32,797 nucleotides of DNA from contig ONAG01000061.1 in the NCBI GenBank assembly GCA_900315745.1, positions 1 through 32,797 of the forward strand. Reading direction: 5' to 3'. A model generated the notes under the pieces. It searched no databases. It was not told the origin of the DNA and saw only the letters and a list, made by a program, of their open reading frames with translations. Made by a program: the position numbers and the translations under genes. This document shows positions 22,426 to 30,731 of this stretch, piece after piece (positions within the stretch are counted from its first letter, which is position 1; every line of letters begins with the position of its first letter). The DNA is from an uncultured Prevotellaceae bacterium. Lineage in GTDB: Bacteria; Bacteroidota; Bacteroidia; Bacteroidales; Bacteroidaceae.

Positions 22426-25029
22426 ATGACGAAAAATCTACGTTTATTATTGCTGACACTGCTCACTGTGGTGTTCGGCACTGCATGGGGTGGCACCATC
22501 ACCTTTGCAGACCTTGGCCTTGAGAACGGCCAACAGTACAGCGACCCATTCGACGGCGGTGACTTCACCGTGACGTTCGTTGGTGGCGCCAACGATGGCA
22601 AATACTACAACACAGGCACCGCCATCCGCGTCTATGGCAACGGCAGCATGGTAGTTGCCGCAAAGTCAGGCAATTTGAAAAAAATTGTCATCACATTCTT
22701 CGACAACGCCAGCAACCAGCCTGAAAGCGCTGACATCGTGGACACTGGCACATACGACTTGGAGAGCCACACATGGACAGGACAATCTGCATCGGTGACA
22801 TTCACACGTCCGACAGGCAGCGGCCACTGGAGAATTCAAGCCGTGGAAGCCACGGTTGAAGCAGGCGCCGTAGTAGAGAAGCAGACACCAACCATGTCGT
22901 TCAGCCCCGCCTCGCTCACCATCACAAAGGGAGAAAGCTTCACCGAGCCAGTTCTCTCTTATAACGGCGATGGCGCCATCACCTACTCCATCGACAACAC
23001 CATCGTAGGCACAATCGATGCCAACACGGGCAAGCTCAACATCACCGGCATAGGCAATGCCATCGTAACCGCCACAGCTGCCGAGACAGCCAATTTCAAG
23101 CGCGGCACAGCATCCTACAGTCTCACAGTGAACGCAGGAGAGACTCCTGACGAGGGAGAAGCCATTGTATTCTCTGAATTAGGCTTGGAGAACTCCGTAC
23201 AATACACAGAACCGTTTGACGGTGGCTCCTTCACGGTAACCTTTGCCGGAGGCGCCAACGACGGAAAGTACTACAACACCGGCCAAGCCATCCGCGTCTA
23301 TGGCAACGGCACCATGACCGTAGCAGCTAAGAGCGGCAACCTCACCAAGGTCATCGTAACCTTCGCAGAAGGTGCCAACTACCGTCCTGAGAGTGCCGAC
23401 ATTGTAGATAGCGGCACCTTCGACCCAGGCACAGGCGAATGGACAGGCCAGGCTCCTTCCGTCACCTTCACTCGTCCTGCAGGCAACGGTCACTGGCGCG
23501 TGCAGAAAGTGGCAGCCGTGATTGACGGCACCCCGACACCCGCCACACTGAAGATCACCGGCAAGACACCATTCACTGGTTCCACTACGGTTACCATCAC
23601 GCCATCCAATCCTGACTTCGCCGTTTACTACACCACAGATGGCAGCGACCCAACCACCAACCCAACGGTGTATTCTGCTCCGTTCACCATCACTGAGACC
23701 ACCACGGTGAAAGCCGTCGAGGAGGACTACTCTGGCAATCTGAGTGCCGTGGTGTCGAAGACCTTTGTAAAGGAGGAGACTCCCGATGTGCAAATCGCCG
23801 CCGACATTGCAGCCTTCAAGGCACTGGCTGACGGCACCGAGGCTGCGCTCACCCTCAGCAACGCACAAGTGCTATATGTGGGCACCAACGACATCTATGT
23901 GCGCGACGCCAGTGGAGCCATCGACTTCTACCAGACAGGACTCTCGCTCTCCAATGGCCAAGTGCTCAACGGCTCTGTCATCGGCAAGCGCGCCACTTAC
24001 AACAAGATTCCTGAACTGGCAAAGACAGAAGGCACCAACGCCAACAGCTTCACTGCAACTGCCGGCACGGCAGCTCCTAAAATTGTTAGCGTGGCACAAG
24101 CCAAGGACGAGAAATACTTCTGCGACCTCATCCGCATCGAGGGCGTGAAGGTAGTGTCGAAGAAGGAAGGCAACTACACCAACACCTATGCCTATGTGGG
24201 CAACGACTCCATCTGGATCTACGACCGCTTCAAGGTGGGTTTGGGCGACTGGAACGAGAACGACACCTACAACGTGGAAGGCATCCTCGTGCCATATAGC
24301 GGATTCTACGAGATTTATGTAACACAACCTCTCGCCAGTGGTACCACCCCAGACCCGGGCATCACTGTGTGCAACGACATCGCCGCCCTCAAGGCTCTTG
24401 AGTCCGGAGCAGAAGCCAAACTGATGCTTAACAACGCCCAGGTGCTTTACGCAAAGGATAGGGACGTCTTCGTGCGCGATGCAAGCGGTGCCATCGAGTT
24501 CTTCAACTTGGGCATTGAGTTCACCAACGGACAGATACTCAACGGAAGCGTTTCTGGCAAGTACAGCCCATACAACAACTTGCCAGAACTGGCAAAGACA
24601 GACAAGACCAATGCTGACGGCATCACCTTCGCAGAAGGCACTGCCACTCCAGTAAAGGTTGCGTTCAGCGAACTCTTCGACAGCAAGTATCTTTGCGACT
24701 TTGTGGAAATCAACACTCCTGTACAACTCCAAAACATTGATGGCAAGATTTACGCCGTTGACGGCAGCGCCCAGATGCAAATCTATGACAAGTTCAAGAT
24801 CATCGAAGGCGAACTGGCAGATGGCATGTACAATGTCAATGGCATCCTCGTAGTCTATAAGAATGACAACCAATTGTATCCCATCAGCGTGACACAGGCA
24901 TCCGGCATCAACGACATCGTTGCCGATGAAGCCTCCAACGCACCAGCCTACAACCTCTCAGGCCAACTTGTAGGCAAAGGTTACAAGGGCATTGTCATCC
25001 AGAACGGAAGGAAATACATCCGCAAATAA
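22426..25029 (+). CDS. Large secreted modular protein with duplicated domains and C-terminal tag
   Basis: This 867-residue protein has a signal peptide (LLLLTLLTVVFGTAWG). In order it shows: module A1 (about 24-150, FADLGLENGQQYSDPFDGGDF), a bacterial Ig-like segment (about 153-240, TPTMSFSPASLTIT), module A2 (about 247-372, FSELGLENSVQYTEPFDGGSF), a chitobiase-like C-terminal domain (about 378-450, VYYTTDGSDPTTNPTVYS), and two OB-fold-like modules (about 455-640 and 645-830, each with NAQVLY..., VRDASGAI and PELAKT). The end is YNLSGQLVGKGYKGIVIQNG plus a basic tail. None of the domains is a clear enzyme; they fit adhesion, carbohydrate binding or scaffolding at the cell surface. The C-terminal tag is nearly the same as that of the next gene's product. 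It is probably transcribed alone, since a terminator follows. Confidence 0.8.
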   Translation: MTKNLRLLLLTLLTVVFGTAWGGTITFADLGLENGQQYSDPFDGGDFTVTFVGGANDGKYYNTGTAIRVYGNGSMVVAAKSGNLKKIVITFFDNASNQPESADIVDTGTYDLESHTWTGQSASVTFTRPTGSGHWRIQAVEATVEAGAVVEKQTPTMSFSPASLTITKGESFTEPVLSYNGDGAITYSIDNTIVGTIDANTGKLNITGIGNAIVTATAAETANFKRGTASYSLTVNAGETPDEGEAIVFSELGLENSVQYTEPFDGGSFTVTFAGGANDGKYYNTGQAIRVYGNGTMTVAAKSGNLTKVIVTFAEGANYRPESADIVDSGTFDPGTGEWTGQAPSVTFTRPAGNGHWRVQKVAAVIDGTPTPATLKITGKTPFTGSTTVTITPSNPDFAVYYTTDGSDPTTNPTVYSAPFTITETTTVKAVEEDYSGNLSAVVSKTFVKEETPDVQIAADIAAFKALADGTEAALTLSNAQVLYVGTNDIYVRDASGAIDFYQTGLSLSNGQVLNGSVIGKRATYNKIPELAKTEGTNANSFTATAGTAAPKIVSVAQAKDEKYFCDLIRIEGVKVVSKKEGNYTNTYAYVGNDSIWIYDRFKVGLGDWNENDTYNVEGILVPYSGFYEIYVTQPLASGTTPDPGITVCNDIAALKALESGAEAKLMLNNAQVLYAKDRDVFVRDASGAIEFFNLGIEFTNGQILNGSVSGKYSPYNNLPELAKTDKTNADGITFAEGTATPVKVAFSELFDSKYLCDFVEINTPVQLQNIDGKIYAVDGSAQMQIYDKFKIIEGELADGMYNVNGILVVYKNDNQLYPISVTQASGINDIVADEASNAPAYNLSGQLVGKGYKGIVIQNGRKYIRK

Positions 25030-25057
25030 AATCATTCAAACAGAATGTCATGAGAGA

Positions 25058-25090
25058 AGGGGGTGCTTCAAGTGAGCTCCCCCTTTTATC
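25058..25090 (+). terminator. Terminator after the modular secreted protein
   Basis: GGGGG pairs with CCCCC, with GCT/AGC closing a 7-nt loop, and an AA/TTTT flank. The T-run on the right makes it a good Rho-independent terminator about 30 bp after the stop codon. Confidence 0.75.
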
Positions 25091-25211
25091 ATCTATATAA
25101 TAGAAATCAAATATGATGCCTCAGCAATGTCTAAATTACCATCATCATAGCAGATTGGCACAAAAAAACATTATATTTGTTAAAGAATAGTGTATATTGT
25201 CGCTATTTTTG

Positions 25212-25219
25212 TATATTTG
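25212..25219 (+). promoter_or_regulatory. -7 promoter box TATATTTG for the C10 protease operon
   Basis: TATATTTG matches the consensus; a second copy lies at 25172-25179. The downstream box places the mRNA start near 25226. This excludes the open-frame start at 25177 and supports the GTG at 25267. Confidence 0.5.
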
Positions 25220-25266
25220 CATCCAAAATATTGGCAATTAGATTATTAAGAAACTTACAATTCATA

Positions 25267-28200
25267 GTGTATCGTTTAATCCACATATTGATTTTCACAA
25301 GCATTTATTTAGTTAGCCTTGCAAATCCAGTCACTATTGAGGAGGCACACTCCAAGGCTCGCGCTTTCTTCCAAAAGAAAGGAAAAGAGATCGCAGACAT
25401 CACACCTGTGATGAAAAAGCAGCGCAATCACGCAGCCAAGCCCTACTATGTCTTCAATGCGACCAACAACGAAGGGTTTGTGATCATCTGCGGCGACGAC
25501 AGCCAAGGCGACATTTTGGGATATGCCGACAAAGGCACATTCGATGAAAATGCAATGCCCGACGACGTCCGATTCTGGTTGGGCAATTTCTCCAACAACA
25601 CCACAAGAAAGGACTCAAAAGGCGTGGGGAAAAAGTCGGGCAGCCAACATGAGGCAATCGACCCTCTCATCAGCACCACATGGGGCCAAGGCGAAGCCAC
25701 CGAACAAGGCAAGCCCTACAACATGCTTTGTCCCGTGGTGGATGGAAAGCATTGCATCACAGGATGCGTTGCCACCTCAATGGCACAAGTGATGAACTAC
25801 CACCAATGGCCGGAAGAGGCTTGTTCGGTCATCCCAAGTTATTTCAGCAATAATATTGTAGGACAACTTGACGCCCTCCCTCAGCTTGACTTTGACTGGG
25901 AAAACATGAAAGGCAGCTACAACGGCACAGAGGATGAACAAGAAAAGATGGCGGTTGCCCAACTGATGCTCTATTGCGGACAAGCTGCAAGCACTTCGTA
26001 TAATTTGGAAAAATCAGAAGCTTATGGCAGCAATGCCGCCAATGCCTTGAAACAGTATTTCGGGTATTCGCCCAACATCCGCTTGGTGAGGGCTGCAGGC
26101 ACCAGCAGGGAAAAATGGGAGCAGATGATTTACCACGAACTATCCAGCAGCCGTCCTGTAATCTACTTCGGCAGTTCTTCTACGAGCACCCACTGCTTCA
26201 TCTGCGACGGATACGACAACGATGGCTTCTTCCACGTCAACTGGGGATGGAATGGCCGTTGCGACGGATTTTTCGACCTATCGTTGCTCAATCCTGACGA
26301 GAAAACGACTGAGGAAGGGCTGCCCGACGGATTCAGCAACAACGTGAGTGCCATAATAGGCATATCGAAGCACATCCTGTCTTCAGAAATCATCCCTTTT
26401 GCCGACCCACAAGTGAAAGCAATATGCTTGCAGCAATGGGACACCAACGGCGACCAAGAGCTGAGCCGCAAGGAAGCAGAAGCCGTGATAAGCATTGACG
26501 ACGCCTTCCGTGGCAACAGCACCATAACCGAGTTTGAGGAACTCCAATATTTCCAGAATTTGAAAAGTATTGCAGCAGAGGCTTTTGCCGGCTGCAATCA
26601 CCTCTCCATCATCCGACTCCCAAGTCGTATTAAAAAAATCAAGGATAGGGCATTCTATGGATGTTCGGAATTGGAGTCGATATTCATACCTCGCAGTGTG
26701 GAACTAATCAGCAAAGACGCTTTTATCGGATGCACATCCCTAAAGCAAATAAAGGTGGCTTCCGAGAATTTGAAATACGACTCACGAGAAAACTGCAACG
26801 CCATCATCGAGACAGAGACCAACACCCTGCTTCTTGGCTGTGGCACAACTGTCATCCCCGAAGGGGTGACAACCATCGGCGAGAGCGCCTTTGAAGGATG
26901 CACCCAACTGCAACTTGTCAACCTGCCTCAAAGCACAACAGCCTTGGCAGACAGATGCTTCTATGGATGCAGCCAACTACGAGAAATAGCACTGCCACAA
27001 GACCTGACAAGCATTGGCAGCAAAGCCTTGGCAGAATGTACGGTAATGAGTACAATCTACTCTTACAACATCGTGCCGCCGGCAGTTGAGCCTGACGCTT
27101 TCGAAGGCACCACCCCCATGCTCTTAGTGCCCTCTGGCACCAAGGCCGCCTACCAATCCGATGAAGTGTGGAACCAATTGCTCATAGAAGAGATGCAGTC
27201 GGAATACATCATGGAATGTGCCCCTGTCACTTTCAAGCGTGACAAAGGGGGCGTGCTTGTCCTCAGCATGTCGAACAAGAAAGAAGTAATCGGTTTCCAA
27301 ATTCGCCTCACTCTGCCCAAGGGAATGTCAGTCAAACAGCAGGATGACGAGTTGGACATCCATTTGTCCAGACGTGCCAGCGACCATACATTACACTGCA
27401 CACAGCAGAGCGACGGTTCATACATCATTCTCGTCATGTCGATGTCGCTGAAACCTTTAAGTGGAAATGAAGGCGAACTGCTCTCCATAGCAGTGGAAGC
27501 AGACGACAGTATTGCTGCTGGCACACACGAAGCGATTTTCTCCGACATGACAATCAGCATCATCAACCAGCAAGTCATCATGAGCATCTATCCCATGCCG
27601 TTCACAGGCACTGTGACCATCAAAGACCATGACTTGGGCGACGCCAACCACGATGGCTACATCAATGTCACCGATGTGATGATGATAGTGAACCACATCC
27701 TTGGCAATGTTTACACCAATTTCCACGAAGAAGAGGCAGACCTCGACCATAATGGGCGCATCGACGTTACCGACGCACTCAGGGTGGTGCAAATCATAAT
27801 CGACCAAGAAGTGGAAGCTCCACTCTTGGCACCTTGCAATTCAATGGAAGCATATCTCATTTCGACTGCTCCACGCACCACCACATTGCATCTTGAAAAC
27901 ATCATCCCTTGCACTGCCATGCAATTGACAGTTTCCGTACCTGCCAACTGCACGATTAAGGGCGTGCATCTGAACGACAGCCGTTCACAAGGACACAACA
28001 TCTGCACTGAAAAGATGGGAAACGGCAAGTACAAAGTTGTGATATTCAACTTGGACGGACTGCCATTCCGAGACATGGACACCGCCTTGCTCGACATCGA
28101 GACAAGCACTCCGACGACAGACATAAAAGTGGAGAACATAGTATGTACCACAACCCTATGCGAGACACTTGCATGTCATGACATCAACGGACTTTCAGAC

Positions 28201-28329
28201 GGCATCACATCGTTGCCTTACGAAGAAGAGACCTCACAATCCCCAAGCTACAACCTTGCAGGACAGCAAGTGAACAGCCACTACAAGGGCATTGTGATAC
28301 AAAACGGGAAAAAGCGCATGCGCAAATGA
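25267..28329 (+). CDS. Secreted C10-family cysteine protease with BspA-like LRRs, cohesin-like segments and dockerin
   Basis: The frame is open from 25177, but no ATG exists. GTG at 25267 starts a good signal peptide (VYRLIHILIFTSIYLVSLA), giving 1020 residues. The order (numbered from the GTG) is: C10 propeptide-like region (about 20-110); streptopain/interpain catalytic domain (about 130-370) with C167 in GCVATSMAQVMNYH and H309 in THCFICDGYD, followed by NWGWNG; an EF-hand-like loop (DTNGDQELS); BspA-type leucine-rich repeats (about 440-640); a cohesin-like beta-sandwich (about 660-780, IGFQIRLTLPKGM); a type I dockerin (from about 791, GDANHDGYINVTD and ADLDHNGRIDVTD); a second cohesin-like segment (about 850-960); and the tag YKGIVIQNGKKRMRK. 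It likely works outside the cell. Cohesin-like naming is inference. Its last codon overlaps the next gene (ATGA). Confidence 0.85.
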   Translation: MYRLIHILIFTSIYLVSLANPVTIEEAHSKARAFFQKKGKEIADITPVMKKQRNHAAKPYYVFNATNNEGFVIICGDDSQGDILGYADKGTFDENAMPDDVRFWLGNFSNNTTRKDSKGVGKKSGSQHEAIDPLISTTWGQGEATEQGKPYNMLCPVVDGKHCITGCVATSMAQVMNYHQWPEEACSVIPSYFSNNIVGQLDALPQLDFDWENMKGSYNGTEDEQEKMAVAQLMLYCGQAASTSYNLEKSEAYGSNAANALKQYFGYSPNIRLVRAAGTSREKWEQMIYHELSSSRPVIYFGSSSTSTHCFICDGYDNDGFFHVNWGWNGRCDGFFDLSLLNPDEKTTEEGLPDGFSNNVSAIIGISKHILSSEIIPFADPQVKAICLQQWDTNGDQELSRKEAEAVISIDDAFRGNSTITEFEELQYFQNLKSIAAEAFAGCNHLSIIRLPSRIKKIKDRAFYGCSELESIFIPRSVELISKDAFIGCTSLKQIKVASENLKYDSRENCNAIIETETNTLLLGCGTTVIPEGVTTIGESAFEGCTQLQLVNLPQSTTALADRCFYGCSQLREIALPQDLTSIGSKALAECTVMSTIYSYNIVPPAVEPDAFEGTTPMLLVPSGTKAAYQSDEVWNQLLIEEMQSEYIMECAPVTFKRDKGGVLVLSMSNKKEVIGFQIRLTLPKGMSVKQQDDELDIHLSRRASDHTLHCTQQSDGSYIILVMSMSLKPLSGNEGELLSIAVEADDSIAAGTHEAIFSDMTISIINQQVIMSIYPMPFTGTVTIKDHDLGDANHDGYINVTDVMMIVNHILGNVYTNFHEEEADLDHNGRIDVTDALRVVQIIIDQEVEAPLLAPCNSMEAYLISTAPRTTTLHLENIIPCTAMQLTVSVPANCTIKGVHLNDSRSQGHNICTEKMGNGKYKVVIFNLDGLPFRDMDTALLDIETSTPTTDIKVENIVCTTTLCETLACHDINGLSDGITSLPYEEETSQSPSYNLAGQQVNSHYKGIVIQNGKKRMRK

Positions 28330-29753
28330 GTTTTACATCCACTCCAAAAGTTAGACCGGCAATACAGGCAGGACGCTTCTACGAGGGCGACCCACTGGAA
28401 CTGAAAAATGAAGTTGACCATTACCTGTCAAGACATGCCGACATGACATGCCACCCAAACGTGGCGGCATTGATAGTGCCACATGCTGGCTACTATTATT
28501 CGGGCAATGTTGCTGCCACAGCATACATGACATTGGACAAGGCTAAAGAATTCAAGCGGATATTCCTCATTGGTCCCAGTCATATTGAATGGACCGACGG
28601 TGCATCGGTGGATGCCAGCAACAACTATTACGACACGCCATTAGGACGGGTGAAAGTGGATTGCGACATGGCACGACAACTCATTGAAGCCGACGAGGTG
28701 TTCAACAGCCGAGAAAGCGTTTTCAAAGAGGAGCATTGCCTTGAGGTGCAACTGCCATTCCTGCTACGTCGCCTGGACAAGATGCCAGCCATCGTTCCCA
28801 TCATCGTCTCCACCAACGACTATTCCAAATTACGCAGGATAGCCGAGGTTCTGAAGCCCTTTTTCAATGAGGACAACCTGTTTGTCATCAGCAGCGACTT
28901 CTCTCACTATCCTTCCTACGAGGATGCCAACATCATTGACGGCAAGACCGGAGAAGCCATCATGAGCGGCGATGCCGAGGAGTTCATTGCCACCCTGATG
29001 GAGAATGGCCGCAGTGGGGTGCGCAATCTTTCCACCAGCGCTTGTGGGGCATATGCCATCATCACCCTGTTGCTGATGCTCGACAAGACATATTCAGTGG
29101 AACACATCCTCTACCAGAACTCAGGCGACATTGACAGGCACGGCGGTCAAAGGGTTGTGGGCTACCACTCCTTCGCCATTCTTCGTGGCGACAAAACAGA
29201 CAAGGACATGGCAGACTTCATATTAACAGAAAAAGAGAAGGCTGAACTCAAGAGAATTGCATTTGAAAGCATAGCAACAGCCTTCAATGACAAGAAAGCA
29301 AAAGAGAGCGACAGCGAGACTTATCCCATGCTCAACAAGAAATGCGGAGCGTTTGTCACACTGACAAAACATGGTCGTCTGAGAGGATGCATCGGACATT
29401 TTGGAGAGGACTCCCCACTGCATGAGATAGTAGCCGAAATGGCACGTGCGGCAGCATTCGAGGACCCACGCTTCCCACAGTTGAGCAGGGAGGAACTGAA
29501 CGACGTGGAAATAGAGATATCCGTCCTCACCCCCATGCGCAGGATTGGAAGTCTGGATGAATTCCAACTACACCGTCACGGCATATACATAAAGAAGGGG
29601 TGGCGCAGTGGCACATACCTTCCGCAAGTCGCCGACGAGGTGAACTGGACCAAGGAAGAGTTTGTGGCACATTGCTCACACGACAAGGCAGGACTGGGAT
29701 GGGATGGTTGGCGTGATGCCGAACTATATGTTTACGAGGCAATCGTCTTCTGA
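28326..29753 (+). CDS. Memo-AMMECR1 fusion protein (AmmeMemoRadiSam system proteins B and A)
   Basis: The 475-residue cytosolic protein joins two conserved families. Residues about 8-285 are Memo-like, with the metal-site residues H53 (VPHAGYYYSG), H86 (GPSHIEW) and C240 (STSACGAYA). Residues about 300-475 are AMMECR1, with LRGCIGHFG, AAAFEDPRFPQLS, and IEISVLTPM. The set of Memo, AMMECR1 and a radical SAM enzyme co-occurs in many bacteria and archaea, but its reaction is not established in my knowledge; redox or nucleic-acid-related modification has been proposed. The start ATG overlaps the protease stop by four bases, so the two are translationally coupled. The following radical SAM gene overlaps by one base. 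Confidence 0.92.
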   Translation: MSFTSTPKVRPAIQAGRFYEGDPLELKNEVDHYLSRHADMTCHPNVAALIVPHAGYYYSGNVAATAYMTLDKAKEFKRIFLIGPSHIEWTDGASVDASNNYYDTPLGRVKVDCDMARQLIEADEVFNSRESVFKEEHCLEVQLPFLLRRLDKMPAIVPIIVSTNDYSKLRRIAEVLKPFFNEDNLFVISSDFSHYPSYEDANIIDGKTGEAIMSGDAEEFIATLMENGRSGVRNLSTSACGAYAIITLLLMLDKTYSVEHILYQNSGDIDRHGGQRVVGYHSFAILRGDKTDKDMADFILTEKEKAELKRIAFESIATAFNDKKAKESDSETYPMLNKKCGAFVTLTKHGRLRGCIGHFGEDSPLHEIVAEMARAAAFEDPRFPQLSREELNDVEIEISVLTPMRRIGSLDEFQLHRHGIYIKKGWRSGTYLPQVADEVNWTKEEFVAHCSHDKAGLGWDGWRDAELYVYEAIVF

Positions 29754-30625
29754 TGGAAGTACATGAATGCAAATATTACCAGCGGTTGGATGACGGCAGT
29801 GTGGAATGTCAACTCTGCCCCCATCACTGCCATATAGCCGTCGGCAAGGCTGGCAGATGCCGCAGCAGGCACAACAAGCAAGGGACACTTGTCAGCGAGG
29901 TCTATGCCCGTCCCTGCGCCCTTGCCATCGACCCTGTGGAGAAGAAACCTTTGTACCATTTCCACCCGGGAACCAAATGCCTCTCCCTGGCATGCACGGG
30001 ATGCAACTTCCGCTGTCTGAATTGCCAGAACCACGACATTTCGCAAGCCAAGCCCGACGACGTGGGGCACTACATGCTGCCACCAGAACAGGTGGTGAAA
30101 CTCTGCATCGAGAAGAACTGTCCGGGCATTGCATACACCTACACCGAACCACTCACATACATTGAATACGTGGAGGACATCGCACGTATGGCACACGAAA
30201 ACGGGTTGTGGAACATACTCGTTACGGCGGGATATGTGTGCAAAGAACCTCTCAACGACCTGCTGCCACTGATTGACGCAGCCAACATCGACCTAAAATC
30301 GTTCAGCGACGACATCTACCAGAAGGTGAGCGGCGGCAGACTCGCCACCGTTCTCGACACCATCCTCACCATGCATGAGGCAGGAATATGGATTGAACTG
30401 ACAAACCTGATAATACCTGGCATCAACGACGACCTCGACATGATACGCAGGATGTGCAGATGGATGAGAGACAACAACATGGAAGAGACACCTCTCCATT
30501 TCAGCCGCTTTTTCCCACAATACCGCATGAGCGACGTGCAGCCCACACCCATCAGCACCCTGAAGGAGGCACGCCAGATAGCGTTGGATGAAGGTCTGAA
30601 GCATGTATATTTGGGGAACGTTTGA
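29753..30625 (+). CDS. amrS: AmmeMemoRadiSam system radical SAM enzyme
   Basis: This 290-residue radical SAM protein resembles PFL-activating enzymes. The iron-sulphur cluster site is C84-x3-C88-x2-C91 in CTGCNFRCLNCQN, with an additional N-terminal Cys/His-rich stretch (CQLCPHHCHI), usual for this subfamily. Later motifs include AYTYTEPLTYIEY, NILVTAGYV, ANIDLKSFSDD, and WIELTNLIIPG, which form the SAM-binding barrel. The ATG lies in a TGATG junction with the Memo-AMMECR1 stop. It should generate a 5'-deoxyadenosyl radical for a substrate shared with Memo and AMMECR1, but the substrate is unknown. Length and motifs are complete. No terminator is evident before the next promoter. Confidence 0.92.
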   Translation: MEVHECKYYQRLDDGSVECQLCPHHCHIAVGKAGRCRSRHNKQGTLVSEVYARPCALAIDPVEKKPLYHFHPGTKCLSLACTGCNFRCLNCQNHDISQAKPDDVGHYMLPPEQVVKLCIEKNCPGIAYTYTEPLTYIEYVEDIARMAHENGLWNILVTAGYVCKEPLNDLLPLIDAANIDLKSFSDDIYQKVSGGRLATVLDTILTMHEAGIWIELTNLIIPGINDDLDMIRRMCRWMRDNNMEETPLHFSRFFPQYRMSDVQPTPISTLKEARQIALDEGLKHVYLGNV

Positions 30626-30665
30626 TGACAAGCTTTAAGATGCGAGGGAGAAAAGCGTAGGAAAA

Positions 30666-30697
30666 TTTGACTTTAACAAAAATAATAGCTAACTTCG
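30666..30697 (+). promoter_or_regulatory. Promoter for the second pectate lyase
   Basis: TTTG (30666-30669), a 20-nt spacer, and TAACTTCG (30690-30697) give the Bacteroidota pattern, with one mismatch in the -7 box. The start would be near 30704, 28 nt before the ATG. It separates the lyase from the AmmeMemoRadiSam genes. Confidence 0.65.
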
Positions 30698-30731
30698 CAG
30701 CAACAAAACGAAATCTACTGAAACATCTATC

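Noticed and set aside
23872-24873. 333-codon minus-strand frame opposite the modular secreted protein
   Set aside because: It is a shadow of the duplicated OB-like modules; the repeat pattern in its translation simply mirrors the plus-strand duplication.
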